Positions 1 through 10,358 of a stretch of 64,000 nt of DNA are shown here, one piece after another (within the stretch, counting starts at the first letter, position 1; the number at the start of each line of letters is the position of its first letter). This DNA is from Pyrenochaeta sp. MPI-SDFR-AT-0127 (lineage: Eukaryota; Ascomycota; Dothideomycetes; Pleosporales; Cucurbitariaceae). A program made the position numbers and the translations under genes. Below the pieces are notes generated by a model that had not been told where the DNA came from, searched no databases, and worked only from the letters and a program-made list of their open reading frames with translations. The stretch is taken from the NCBI GenBank assembly GCA_020747015.1, contig JAGTJM010000049.1, forward strand, positions 181,435 to 245,434, written 5' to 3'.

Positions 1-741
1 CCATGGGTTTTGAGTACATCGTAGTTTGGAGAAGTATGCACTACAGGCTTGAATATTAGATAGCGGCTGTCCATAATCGAGCAGGTCTTCCAGCGTCGCC
101 GAGAATTCCGTGTTAAAATCTTCCACAGTAATATATTGGTCAATGTGTAAATTCAGAAAGTGACAGAAGGCATGGTGATATGTCTCAAACTTGAACACTG
201 TAAAGCGTTTGTCCAGGGCATCTAGCAGTTCCTTCGCGTTCAGATTCGATGGTGGTAGAGGCGGTCCGACCTCAAAAACTTCCTGCATGACTTCTTCTGC
301 CAGGGAGAGGAAAATGTCGAGCTTGGCCTCACGATCTTGTCGTACCCATGCTCTTCTTTCCTCTAGGAGACTGGGTTGAATGGATTTGGTAGCGTCATTT
401 TGAGACTTGCGATTTAGTCCGGCCTCAGGCATAGGCATGGGATGCTCGCCATTACAGTATTTCCAAGTGCCTTTGGTTTCGGAAGCAAATTTCACTCCAC
501 GTCGCCACCGCGAATATTCCGGACCTGTAGCATCGAGGCGAAGAATGTGGACACCTGGAAGACGTGGTGACATGAGTGAAGCCATTGAGCTGGGGCTCCC
601 AGGGGAGAGCAAGGTGGTTATTATCGTTGCTTCAGGTTCCAAATCGACGATAACACAGCAAGAAAAACCCAGTATGAATGACGTTAGGACTGACGCAATG
701 TGGACAAAACAACGATTCTCAGCGCAACTAAAGCAACGCAT
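1..741 (-). CDS. Gag-like protein of a Ty1/copia-type element, partial
   Basis: An open frame on the minus strand runs without a stop from a possible ATG at 741 (a second ATG lies at 585) off the left edge, about 247 codons. Downstream of the second ATG the protein has an opening of the type LDATGPEYSRW...TKGTWKYCNG, the layout of the copia Gag N-terminus (DUF4219/UBN2 group: a leucine-aspartate lead, a conserved Tyr..Trp, then an LW-like turn). After it comes a helical segment rich in Phe, Tyr and His (FETYHHAFCHFLNLHIDQY) and a NTEFSATLEDLLDYG stretch like the Gag 'yl.eFn.l...L' region. No zinc knuckle or protease is inside the window. It may be a retroelement fragment or a domesticated Gag gene. 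The family call is by eye and moderate; the start is uncertain because the residues between 741 and 585 look hydrophobic and unrelated to Gag. Confidence 0.5.
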   Translation of the reverse strand, partial: MRCFSCAENRCFVHIASVLTSFILGFSCCVIVDLEPEATIITTLLSPGSPSSMASLMSPRLPGVHILRLDATGPEYSRWRRGVKFASETKGTWKYCNGEHPMPMPEAGLNRKSQNDATKSIQPSLLEERRAWVRQDREAKLDIFLSLAEEVMQEVFEVGPPLPPSNLNAKELLDALDKRFTVFKFETYHHAFCHFLNLHIDQYITVEDFNTEFSATLEDLLDYGQPLSNIQACSAYFSKLRCTQNPW

Positions 742-1617
742 GTCCGGGCGGCAGCTTTATGATTATAAGTCTGACCCTTTGCTCCAACACCGAGTTACCA
801 GCCATGGCAAGCCAACCGCAGCTTCGGGCATGCAGCCCTGCATAGTTGTTCGCAACCCATAGGATCGCCGCGAGTCTGGCGTGCATCCTTGCACAGGGGC
901 CCCTTAGTCGCAATACTACCCGAGCGGCTTGATGCATCGCTGCTGACCTCTTTTGTCAGATGTGCAGCTTCAAGAACTGGATGCAGATGCGAGGGTCATT
1001 GTTGTCAGCAGCTATGGCGCCGGGGTTTAATCTGTGGGATGGTTGAATGAGCCAATAGAGAACATTGGGGGTTGAGGCTGAGCGAGTATTATTGGTTCTC
1101 GGATCCGGTAGTGCAGGGTTGCTAAAGTCCTTCTGCTCAAAGTCCGAAAAGACATCATGGCGTATTACGAATGCGACAAACAATACGTCGGCCTGGTAAA
1201 GTCCTCTGCTACTCAGCCGAAGCGGGCCGGTCAAGTGCCTTGCGCGAAGTAGTACCAAGCCCCATGTTGGCGGAGACAGCAGGTGTGGCCCGGAAAGAGT
1301 GCGACGATTTAGACTGGGTTCAACAATAGGCAAGCTCGAACCAACATGGGAGCAGAGGCGAGACAGTAAAAGACAAACAGAGAATGGTGACAGGATGCGG
1401 GTGATCTAATGATGGGGTAAGAATACATCATGCACATCTGGGCACACAGCCGGTTAGTGTCCCACGGTGGATATTTTTGGTACGCCTTGCAGGACCTGCC
1501 CAGGAATGTGGAAACGCAAAAGTAAAGAAATCGATAAGCAAATTGCGTTTGAATGTATCTCAGTCTATTCAGATATTTTTCATCGAACAACCAAGTTGGT
1601 TGGTACCAACAACAACA
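742..1617. other. Intergenic, no gene recognised
   Basis: This stretch separates the Gag-like frame from the serine tRNA. It contains two minus-strand open frames (about 956-1333 and 1309-1590) that overlap each other and have no recognisable domain, no conserved motif and no convincing splice partners. I see no repeats or terminal repeats that would mark the end of a retroelement here. Confidence 0.4.
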
Positions 1618-1698
1618 GGCGTGGTGGCGGAGTGGTTATCGCGCAAGACTAGAAATCTTGTTCCTTCGGGAGCGTCAGTTCGAATCTGGCCCACGTCG
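1618..1698 (+). tRNA. tRNA-Ser(AGA)
   Basis: The 81-base sequence folds as a type II (long variable arm) tRNA. The 7-bp acceptor stem pairs GGCGTGG (1618-1624) with CCACGTC (1691-1697), followed by discriminator G at 1698. The anticodon stem CAAGA/TCTTG encloses loop CTAGAAA, giving anticodon AGA. The variable arm is a small hairpin around TTCCTTCGGGAG, and the T arm is GTCAG-TTCGAAT-CTGGC with the invariant TTCGA loop. The long extra arm, discriminator G and AGA anticodon all indicate serine; it would read UCU (and by inosine UCC/UCA). There is no intron. A run of T at about 1702-1706 fits an RNA polymerase III terminator. Confidence 0.93.
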
Positions 1699-1870
1699 TT
1701 CTTTTTGCTCTTTTCTAGGCCTAGAAAGATCTCCATTCTAGGCGAAGCGGAGGGGGGCCCTGTTTTTTTGCTGTCGACGGCTGGCTTCAACCCTGCCAAG
1801 TGTAAAGGCTTGGCACCACACGGCCTTTGTTTGAAACTCGGAGCGTGAGGCGTTGGTTCAGACCTCCTCT

Positions 1871-2904
1871 ATGCCCCCACGACCTTTCCCATATGCATTG
1901 CGAGTCGGCACCGATATCTGCAGTGTCTCGCGGCTTCGAGCAATCATATCACGGCCTAACAATGGCAGACCCTTGAATCCTCTTGTTCGGTTCATCGCCC
2001 GAGTTCTTACATACCCCGAGCGCAAGTACTTTTGGCATCGATTCGGGCCTCCAGAGGAGCTTTTGACTAGACTTGACACTGTCTCGCAATTCCTCGCCGG
2101 CAGGTGCGTGTCGACCGTCCTCGGGACGCGTTCAGAATTAATTTTTGGTAGATTCGCCGCAAAGGAAGCTTGTCGCAAAGCATGCACTCATCTTGACAAA
2201 GACGCGCGAGGATTCCAGCAAATCATAATACTACCCATCGCCTCCCTTCATCGAGACGAGCATCAGTCATCTCCACCTCGAGGTTTGATACTGGATAAGG
2301 TTTATGATGAGGTGTTTGAGAAATCCGGGACAGCCACAGCAGAGGATGAGGAAGAAGTAGGGAGAGAAGATGCAATAAGGACTCCGGTCTATCTTAATGA
2401 GCTTGAAGGCCAGCTGTGTGAGATCAGCATCAGTCATGATGGAGGTTTTGCGACTGCCGTCGCTATTGTGCCGTCAGTGACAGATAATCAAACGGAAAAC
2501 CACATTTCATCACCACCACCGCTAGCTGGGCAGTCACCTCAGGGGGCGTCTGTCCAGTGGAATAGGCTTCTTGCTGAGACTACCGCACATGAGATTTCAG
2601 CTGTATGTCTCGAGATAAGTATCCCACGGCAAGCATATCTGACACAATTCAGGAGACCGAGGACAAGATTGTTCAAGCTATAGATGCGAGAATGGCAAAT
2701 CTTCAGCGTCGAAACAACATTGTCACCAAGATAAGAGAATTCTATAATAGAGAGCGAGAGATTACGAAGCGGGAACGGGAGTTGGTCACTGAATGCACAT
2801 TAGACGACCGACAACGAATGCGGTCCATGTTAACAGAAGAGGGCCTGACAATACCACAAATCGATGAAGGAGTTCATTGCTCAAAAGGTCCCGTATTACT
2901 GTAG
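1871..2904 (+). CDS. PPT2: Holo-ACP synthase (mitochondrial-type 4'-phosphopantetheinyl transferase)
   Basis: AcpS-type enzymes move the 4'-phosphopantetheine arm of CoA onto the serine of acyl carrier protein; the fungal Ppt2 member works on mitochondrial ACP. The N-terminus carries RVGTDICSVSRL, whose Asp binds metal. FAAKEA, whose Glu is the second metal ligand, is restored by removing a 48-bp intron (2104-2151) between GGCAG and ATTCGCC. The C-terminal strand EISISHDGGFATAVAIV is the expected ISHD motif. The start is the ATG at 1871; only a TTG lies upstream. A second intron fits at 2603-2652 (GTATGT donor, CTGAC branch, CAG acceptor, phase 0) and joins a charged coiled-coil tail ending at 2904. 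Model: 1871-2103, 2152-2602, 2653-2904, 311 residues. Without the second intron the frame stops at 2683 (254 residues). The enzyme call is firm; the tail is inferred. Confidence 0.85.
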
Positions 2905-3688
2905 GCTCCGGCAAACAAACCTCAAATTCCTATAGGTATACAGCGCACAGCCACAAATACGTGCTGAACTGTAGCTGAACCGTTTTATGCATCGGTATAT
3001 ATTTTCAATCGGAATGATCTTACGCAACCTTGCGGAGATGTGAATCCTCCTCTTCTGATTGATGAGGTCATACAAAAATTGAAGATTAAGCACCACAAAC
3101 AGGCAAAGACCATCATTTTCCGGTGTGTGTCGTGAAGAGCCACCGATGAAATGTGTATATTTCCGAATCATAGCCGGCTTGGCCTCCCGCAGCCTCGCCT
3201 ATCCTTGCACAACTTCATCCCTTGGCATTTCCAGCCTTCGGTACCACTGCCTGGTCGCTATACCTGAAAATGACTAGCTTTCGATAGACACATCAGGGAT
3301 TTCCTTTTGCAGTGCTAGCCAGTGTGCCACGACACGCCCGTGTCCGCTCAGCTCTTCACAACAATACGAAAAACGAAGTCAATCTGGCAAGGCTCAACCT
3401 TGGCAGCGGGACATTCCTTCTGCTGATTGGGCCACATGAGCAGCTTCACGCCTCGTGGGTGGAAAGCCCGCCTTGACCGGTAGGTTCGGTATGTGGAAAT
3501 GGGGGTCGCTTTTGAGTTCTGCACAATATGGCGCAGCCAGAATCCAGTGATATGAAAGGCTGTCCCCAATTCTCGTTATCAGCGGCCCTCGGTTCAGTTC
3601 CATTCAGCTCGAGTCCATCTTCACGCCGCATTCGTGAAAGAGTGTAATCAACATCAATCCATTTGGTTGCCTTAGACAATTATTCGCC
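2905..3688. other. Intergenic, no gene recognised
   Basis: This is the 3' side of the transferase gene and the promoter of the next plus-strand gene. A minus-strand frame at 2896-3171 and several overlapping minus frames at 3348-3825 have no recognisable domain and partly overlap real exons. I see no repeat or RNA gene. Confidence 0.4.
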
Positions 3689-5081
3689 ATGCTCGCACAG
3701 CGTTTGATAGGCTCAGCGCTCTTTTCGGGCAGCCTTGCGGCAGGTCTTGCGCCTACGCGCTCTACCTCGGACGCGACTATCACTCCGGGCCCGCAGCTTG
3801 AACTGTTGAGGAAACAGAATGACAACAGATATATCGGATGGGTCTCATGGAATGGGCTCTGGTCCTCTGAGCAGTGCGATGTGGGCGGAACATACTATCA
3901 AACCTCTGATTTTTGGCGTTGCTGCGCTACGACAGCAAATGGATGTGCCAGAGGGGATATTCCAATTGGTTGCATTTCCGGAAGTTTGATTTACCCTGCA
4001 ACTGGATCGTCTCTGTCGTCGAGCCTGGTCACTTGGCCATGGTATGTCTCCAGAAGGCCCTCAAATTTCTGTTGGCCGTCAAGTATGACTGACAGATGCC
4101 AGCACTTCCATTTTCACTGAACTCACAGATCGGTCGTTCACTATTTGTAATACAGTATTTATGTATGAGAACGAACGCGACTCGGATCCCCTGACAAACG
4201 TCAACTGCGGTGTTAGTTCGCTGAATTGTTGGTCCTCCTTCAACCAACGTATATCGTATCTCTAACATCACGCAGGGAGCTACTATCGCGTCCAGCCTTC
4301 ACCTACAACAACACCAGTCACTAGTGCGTGTATCTAATCTTGTAACACGCAAGCAGCCGCTGATAAGCTATATGTAGGATCGCCAAGCCCAAGCGTGCGG
4401 TCTACCCCAGCCGTTTCTTCGCCTACTACTACCCCAAATCCAGTGCCGACTCCGATCCCGCAGCCTGAAGAGAAGAAGGAAAGTAAAGCTTGGATTGCAG
4501 GTGCAGTTGTAGGTCCTATTGTTGGACTTGCTCTGATCGGATTTGGCGCCTTTTTCTTCGTTAGACGCAAGAAGAGCAAGCAAGCCAAACCTCAACCCGC
4601 AGTTGGCGGCGCTCCCCCTGCAGCACCAGCCTCGTACCCTCAGCAGACCTATCCCCCAGGTCCGAACTCGCCTCCTCAGTATTATCCACCTATGCAGCAG
4701 AACAACGCAGCACCAGGTCTAGTTCCATTTGGTGTTGCCAAGCACGACAGCTGGGCTGGCCCCCAATCACCCATGACACAAGGCTCCATGTCTCCTACTC
4801 CACAATCACCTTACGGCGCTCCTCCGCAGCAGGGATGGCAAGGCCAGAACAATATGCAGATTAACCAGGCTCCACCTGTGGGTGGACAACCTGTATATAA
4901 TGTGCCCAGCCCGTCAATGAGTCCACAGCCGGGACATGTGCTGCCAGCACAACATGGAGCTGACAGTGGAATGTACAAACATACCAGTGAGACAGTCAGG
5001 CCATTTAGCAGTGAGCTTGAGGGGAGCTATGCCGCCCATGGACAGCCGGAGTATGTGAACGTGCAGCCCAAACAGACTTGA
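3689..5081 (+). CDS. Secreted-domain single-pass membrane protein with proline-rich cytoplasmic tail
   Basis: Predicted exons are 3689-4041, 4103-4209, 4276-4323 and 4378-5081 (403 residues). The first residues look like a signal peptide (MLAQRLIGSALFSGSLAAGL). The ectodomain is cysteine-rich: a WRCC pair, then CARGD, GC, a TSIFTELTDRSFTICNT segment and a Cys-Gly before the SYYR-like segment. A Ser/Thr/Pro stalk follows, then a transmembrane helix (about residues 206-231, AGAVVGPIVGLALIGFGAFFF) with a basic stop-transfer RRKKSK. The tail is rich in Pro, Gln and Gly. This layout (signal, Cys-rich head, stalk, helix, disordered tail) is common in ascomycete surface proteins of the Skg6/WSC-sensor type; the exact family and ligand are not recognised. 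Intron 1 (GTATGT) is secure; intron 2 (66 bp, weak GTGTTA donor) is chosen because the alternative GTATAT donor would give an implausibly short 27-bp intron. Confidence 0.7.
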
Positions 5082-5910
5082 ATAATGGTCTATATGCTCT
5101 GTTTTAGGAAGGAACATACCGCGAGGTGTTCTTGAGAAGAGACAATGATGAGATAGAAAGTCATTGACCGCGCCTTTCGTGGGAGATGCTTATCCGGTTT
5201 CCTAGCCTTTAATGGCTTCATGATATGCGGTCGCTCAGAGCTTCTTAATGTTTACACGCTTTATCAACTTATTGTCTCGATGATTTGGACGTTTGAACTG
5301 ATTATGCTTGGTTGAAGTTTGCTGCAATGCAGTAGCTGAGATCGTCGAACAAGACCGAGAGACCCCGAGAGAACTCTATCATGGCCCCCGGCTGGCAAGG
5401 CACACGCACTGCACTCGACTGTACAGAGCTTTGCAGCAACTTCGACTATAGCCACCCATCTCGTCAACAACACTTCAATAATAGACTGCCTATATCTCCT
5501 GCTCGGCTGAAAGCCTCACCGAAGTTATGTTCGCAAGCGCACCCGCGAGGCGCGCGTGTTGACAAAGCGGGCCTCAGCTCGTAGCTGTAACCGCTGCATT
5601 GACCTCCCCATTTTATCCAGGCGCTTAGCGGATGATGCTATTGAACGACTGTCTGGAGACTCCATTGTTTCACAATGTTTGCATCCCATATATACGGAAG
5701 TGGGGCTATCGTCGTGCCGCAAACCGTGCCGCAATATAGCGAACGGGGCGCTGCATGCAGGTACATCTTGGGGGTATGTTATCTTGTGCTACCGCTACAT
5801 TTGTGACCTATTGCTACCATCGTGAGCGCCTCTATGAAGAAACCCAGCAAATAATTTTTCGCACATTCGTTCAATGCTACTCATACTATATATCTGCACT
5901 TATATCCATC
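5082..5910. other. Intergenic, promoter of the DUF3433 gene
   Basis: Between two plus-strand genes. Small frames on both strands (for example 5381-5584 and 5556-5825) overlap one another and show no domain. Nothing repetitive is visible. Confidence 0.4.
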
Positions 5911-8900
5911 ATGCCACAGGCTCATTTTGGACCAGTATCTCCAGTTGAAGTTACCCCCCTTGAGGTACCTGGCGAGGACAATAACGTATCAGCACAACAG
6001 CAGGATCAGCCATCAAATGATCCGCAACGGCAGTCTTCTCAAAGTGTGTAGACACGGCGAAGACTATCACTTCGAAGACTGACTCCCCACAGCCCCACAT
6101 CTGAATTCTAGAAAGGCGAGCTGGCTCCCATTCACCCTTCACTGGTATTTTATCGTCATACCCGCGATTCTCAGCTTATCCTTTGGAGTCGTCCTTGCCT
6201 ACTTCTGCTGGTATTCAAAACGAAATCATGGACTTGGTGCAAATAATGGCTCCTCTGCCATTCTTTTCGGCTGGCGCTTCACACCGACTCTCATTGCTGT
6301 ACTTTATGCGCAAATAACGGTCATACTCTTTGAGGATGTAAAGAGGACAGAGCCTTTTGCTCGACTTGCTCGAGCGCCACCAGGAGGCACTAGTGCTTAT
6401 GGTACAGTCCTGCAGACTCCTAGAGCATGGTGGTCCATTATGATGGACGTATGTTTTCGACGGAAACGGACCGGTACGACCAGCTGGAGCTTGATCTGTG
6501 CGGCGCTTGTCAACGTCATTGCACTGTTGATCATCTCTCCCCTTTCTTCAGCCTTGTTGACATCTGAAGAGATCCTGGTCCCAAAGTCGATAGAGTTCAC
6601 GAGAATTATTCCCAAAGCCGACAATCCACTTCCAATCATTGCGACCAGGGAAACATATTTTCGAACCATGGCTTCTCTGATGAGGAACACATCAACATCA
6701 GCCTGGGTTAATGATACTTCTTTGGCATTTCCCTTTTGGCCGTCGTCTGAAGTACCTCAACTCGGGCCAAATCTGACATCATCATACGACACATGGAAGA
6801 CAGAAACTACTGCGTTGCGATCCACGTTCGAATGCCAAAACATGACACTTGAACGCGATGAGATGAACAATAAACGTTACTCCAAGGTGTACTCGGTCCA
6901 AGGATATGGTCCATACAATGGAACTCAGCCTATGGTCACATTTGTGTTAAAATCTGGCGATGGTTGTCGGTATGAGCTGACGATGCATCCCCTTGTCGAT
7001 TTGGCGTATAATGGTGGCGTGACCTGGTCTAATGCATCCACCTTCTATCCGACCGACAGATCGACACTTGCTGTTGGTGGTAAAGTGATTGCCCCCAACG
7101 TCACCTCGACACACATGTTCGCCCGTGTAAATTCATCCCAGGAATGCGATGGTCGCGACATTATCATTATCAGCATTCCCTGGACAGCCCCAGTCAATTT
7201 CACTCAGAAAGGCCCGTTTTCGCCAGAAAATGCGACGTTCGAACGCTCACCTGCGTTCCGCATGCGAGGGCTGCTATGTGACTCCAACTACTCCATGTCG
7301 AAACAAAGCACCAAAGCAAAGACCTCTGGTGGGTTACAGTCGGCGCTAGATATAAGTCGGGGAAACTTCAACGACGTCCCAAAGAGCATAATAAATGTTT
7401 CAGATTTCCAAACAATGAGTATGCGGAATGATTGGAGGCTTTACTTCGATTACGCAAGCATGCAAAGAGACGCTAAACGCGCTGCAGCACCAGCTCTGGG
7501 ATCAAAAGACGCTGCTAAATTTCCAGGATTTTCAGGGATGGCGCCCCTCCTTGCTGCGCTTTCTGGTTTCAGTTTGATCTCCATGATTGATGATCCTAGC
7601 ATTGCTCAAACGGCAGCGAGGATTAAAGGCCGATTTTTCATGGAAACGATTCGCGAGGCTCTTAGCACACCCGAGCTTGTGCAAACAGAGAAAGCCTTCG
7701 GAGAAGCAACTATCGCTGAGGAAAGAGTTGTCGTCCTGACAGAGATAGGAATCATCCTCTCAACGCTGTTTTTTGCTTCTTTTATTCTCCTGGTCGTGGT
7801 GTTTTGGAGCTCTCGCCTTACTCATCGGCCGCTCAATCTCCAGTCCGACCCCGCGAGTACTGTTGGGCTCAGCTTATTGATCGAACCTAGTCTTACTCAA
7901 GTATCAACATTTAGAAGTATGCACAATGCTCCAAGGAGCGATCTGTATACAGCACTACAGAAGGAAAGGTATCTTACTACGGAGAATGCAATACGTAAGG
8001 GCAACACAGAATTTGGCAAGTTTATTCACGGTGACCATAGGTCAAGTCACCTGCTAATATTTGTGCATAGCTTTTGTGTCGCCGAAAATGAACCCAAAAC
8101 GCGACTGGAGGCCACGTGTAATCCATGTGCGGATGTTACTCGCGTTATGCATTCTACTCGTATTGGTCATGATTGGAGTGCTAGTATTGAATGCATTCTC
8201 AGCTCGATCAAGGTTATCGCAAACTGCTTTCATTTACGAGGCCAACATCTCAAGATTGGGACTCAGTTTCTCAAAGTTCGCCCCAATCTCTATAGTGCCC
8301 ACGGTCATTAGTGTTGTAATCGGGTTGTGGTGGGATCAGCTCGATATGACTTTTCGAATACTACAGCCCTACATATCGATGTCACACGGCCCCACACCGA
8401 TATATGCTGGAGCGGGGCTGACATACAGATCCAAGTCGTGGGTAGGTGCAGCCTTCAAAGCGGCACGTTACAGACATTGGGTACTTTTCATGGTCACCAT
8501 CGGCTCTGTTCTGGCTCAAATTCTTACAGTCTCCATGTCCGCGCTCTTCGAAAGGCAGCCGAGGAACGTTGTCCATCAGATTACCCTCCAACAAAACCTT
8601 GAAATTCGACAGGTGCCCTTAATTACTGAGGTCAATATCGAGGAGTATGACCGTCCAGCTTTCGGTCCAGGACGTGTAATACAAGAGCTCTACCTCGATG
8701 CTTCCAAAAATTGGCTTTATGGTGCTGGAATACAGCATTCTTTCAATGGCACACAACTTCCCTGGACTTATGATGGCTGGAGCTTCGTACCACTGGATAT
8801 TTCGAACTCGGAACGAACTCTACCGAGTGAGTCCGATGCCGGTGAACTGGGAACCGCTTTAGTCAATCTGACGGTTGATGTACCCGCCATCAGAGCCCGA

Positions 8901-10358
8901 TTAGAATGCAGTCCAATTGAGGAGATCGCAAACGTATCTTCGTGGCTGCAAGTTGTCAATCTGACCGATCCCAACCAATACCCCAATCTTTTTTCCGAAA
9001 TCAACCAAACGGGTAGCCTTCAAATGTACACTTTGCCTGTCGATATGTTCGCCGGTACCAACTCGTATACTACTACCCTCTCGTCGGGGAACCAGATTAC
9101 ATGTTGCGCGAACGGAACCACCGCTAATCCACAACGAGCTGCTATGGGCTACTGGTCACCTGTCAGAGATCCAAATAGCCAACTCAAGCATCATAGCTTC
9201 CCGTACCAGGATATGCCTTGGCCGCTGTCTTTCACTCCGAAGTTGATTGTTGGGAATCCTGTCCGCGTGTTTGATATCAATGGCTATGAAGATTTTAAAT
9301 ATAGGGATATCCCTCGGATACAAGCTGCCCATTGCCAGCCTATCATCGAGAAAGCTGAGGCATCAGTCATGATTGATATAATGACAGCAGCTGTGCATTT
9401 ATATAGAATCAAGGGTGCCGCTACAACAGTAGATTCAGCTTGGACAGATGTTTTCATTCGACATGAACCTCTGAGTCAGAAGAACTCCCGTCCGCTCAAC
9501 GCCAGTTATGTTGGACCGCTGAACATCACGACGTCCTTTGGAGTACTTTTCCTCGACTCATTGCTTGGATCGGCCGACAGAAGAAGTGAAAACCGCCAAG
9601 GAACGACAATGTCGGAAAATTGGGAGGACAATGGATTCGTTTTCCGTGATCCAGAGCGTGGGGTTAACATGGATCTGATGACATATTCTATGTACACTCT
9701 GGCGAACAAGGATCCAGGAGCACTTCTGAACTACACGACTCTGGTTAGTCTAGCAGACCGCACATTTCAGAGTTTCTTCCAGCACTTTGTCAACAGCGGA
9801 TTGTCATTGAAAGATGGCAGTTATGGGTACCAAAAAATTAACGACCAAAGTATGGACGGTCTCCGAAAGCCAAATGATCCAAATGTACACCTATCGAGAC
9901 GAAACATTCAGGATTCCCAAACGAATCGAACTGTTGACGCATCCGTATCGAAACGCATCCGTGTTTTACACATGAATACCGTTGCCACCTACCTGTCCAC
10001 GGCAATCCTCGCATGGCTCATGGGGACTACTTGCATAATTGTTTTACTCCAGCGAAGGTACACCAACTCGATGCTGCGTGACGTGCAGCTTATCGCTGAT
10101 ATGCTGGTTCTGGTTGCTGGAAGTGACAATTTCCTAGAACTTGTGCAAGACAACGGCGTAGCGCTGAAGCGAAACAGAAATGTGAAAACAATGCTCGGAT
10201 GGTTCAAGGATAGAGATGGGGAAGTCCGATGGGGTATCGAGGTGGTTGGTGGAAGGAACGCGGTGGAGTGGGTGGATGCCCCGAAGCAGGGTTGGCATCT
10301 GCGGGATAATGCTTTCTTTAGTGGCCAATTGCTCCCATGGAAGCGAGGCCAGGAATAG
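5911..10358 (+). CDS. Large DUF3433 family multi-pass membrane protein
   Basis: Exons 5911-6043, 6093-7994 and 8071-10358 (4323 nt, 1440 residues). Intron 1 is 49 bp (GTGTGT, CTGAC branch, CACAG); intron 2 is 76 bp (GTAAGG...CATAG). The protein has two similar halves, each with a helix cluster followed by a long Asn/Ser-rich, probably luminal or extracellular region with many N-x-S/T sites. First half: WYFIVIPAILSLSFGVVLAY, then LFGWRFTPTLIAVLYAQ and a VNVIALLIISPLSSALL helix. Second half: an RMLLALCILLVLVMIGVLVL helix, then GLWWDQLDMTFRILQPYISM and an HWVLFMVTIGSVLAQ helix. Further helices lie before the second half (near 7740-7810) and near the C-terminus (STAILAWLMGTTCIIVLL). The 'RILQPY...' and 'HWVL' signatures match DUF3433, a fungal family of unknown function usually 1000-1400 residues long with two copies. 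Cellular location is not shown by the sequence. Confidence 0.85.

Noticed and set aside
4042..4377. Several very short (27-33 bp) introns in the surface-protein gene
   Set aside because: Alternative splice sites of 54-66 bp keep the frame and are of normal size for this genome.
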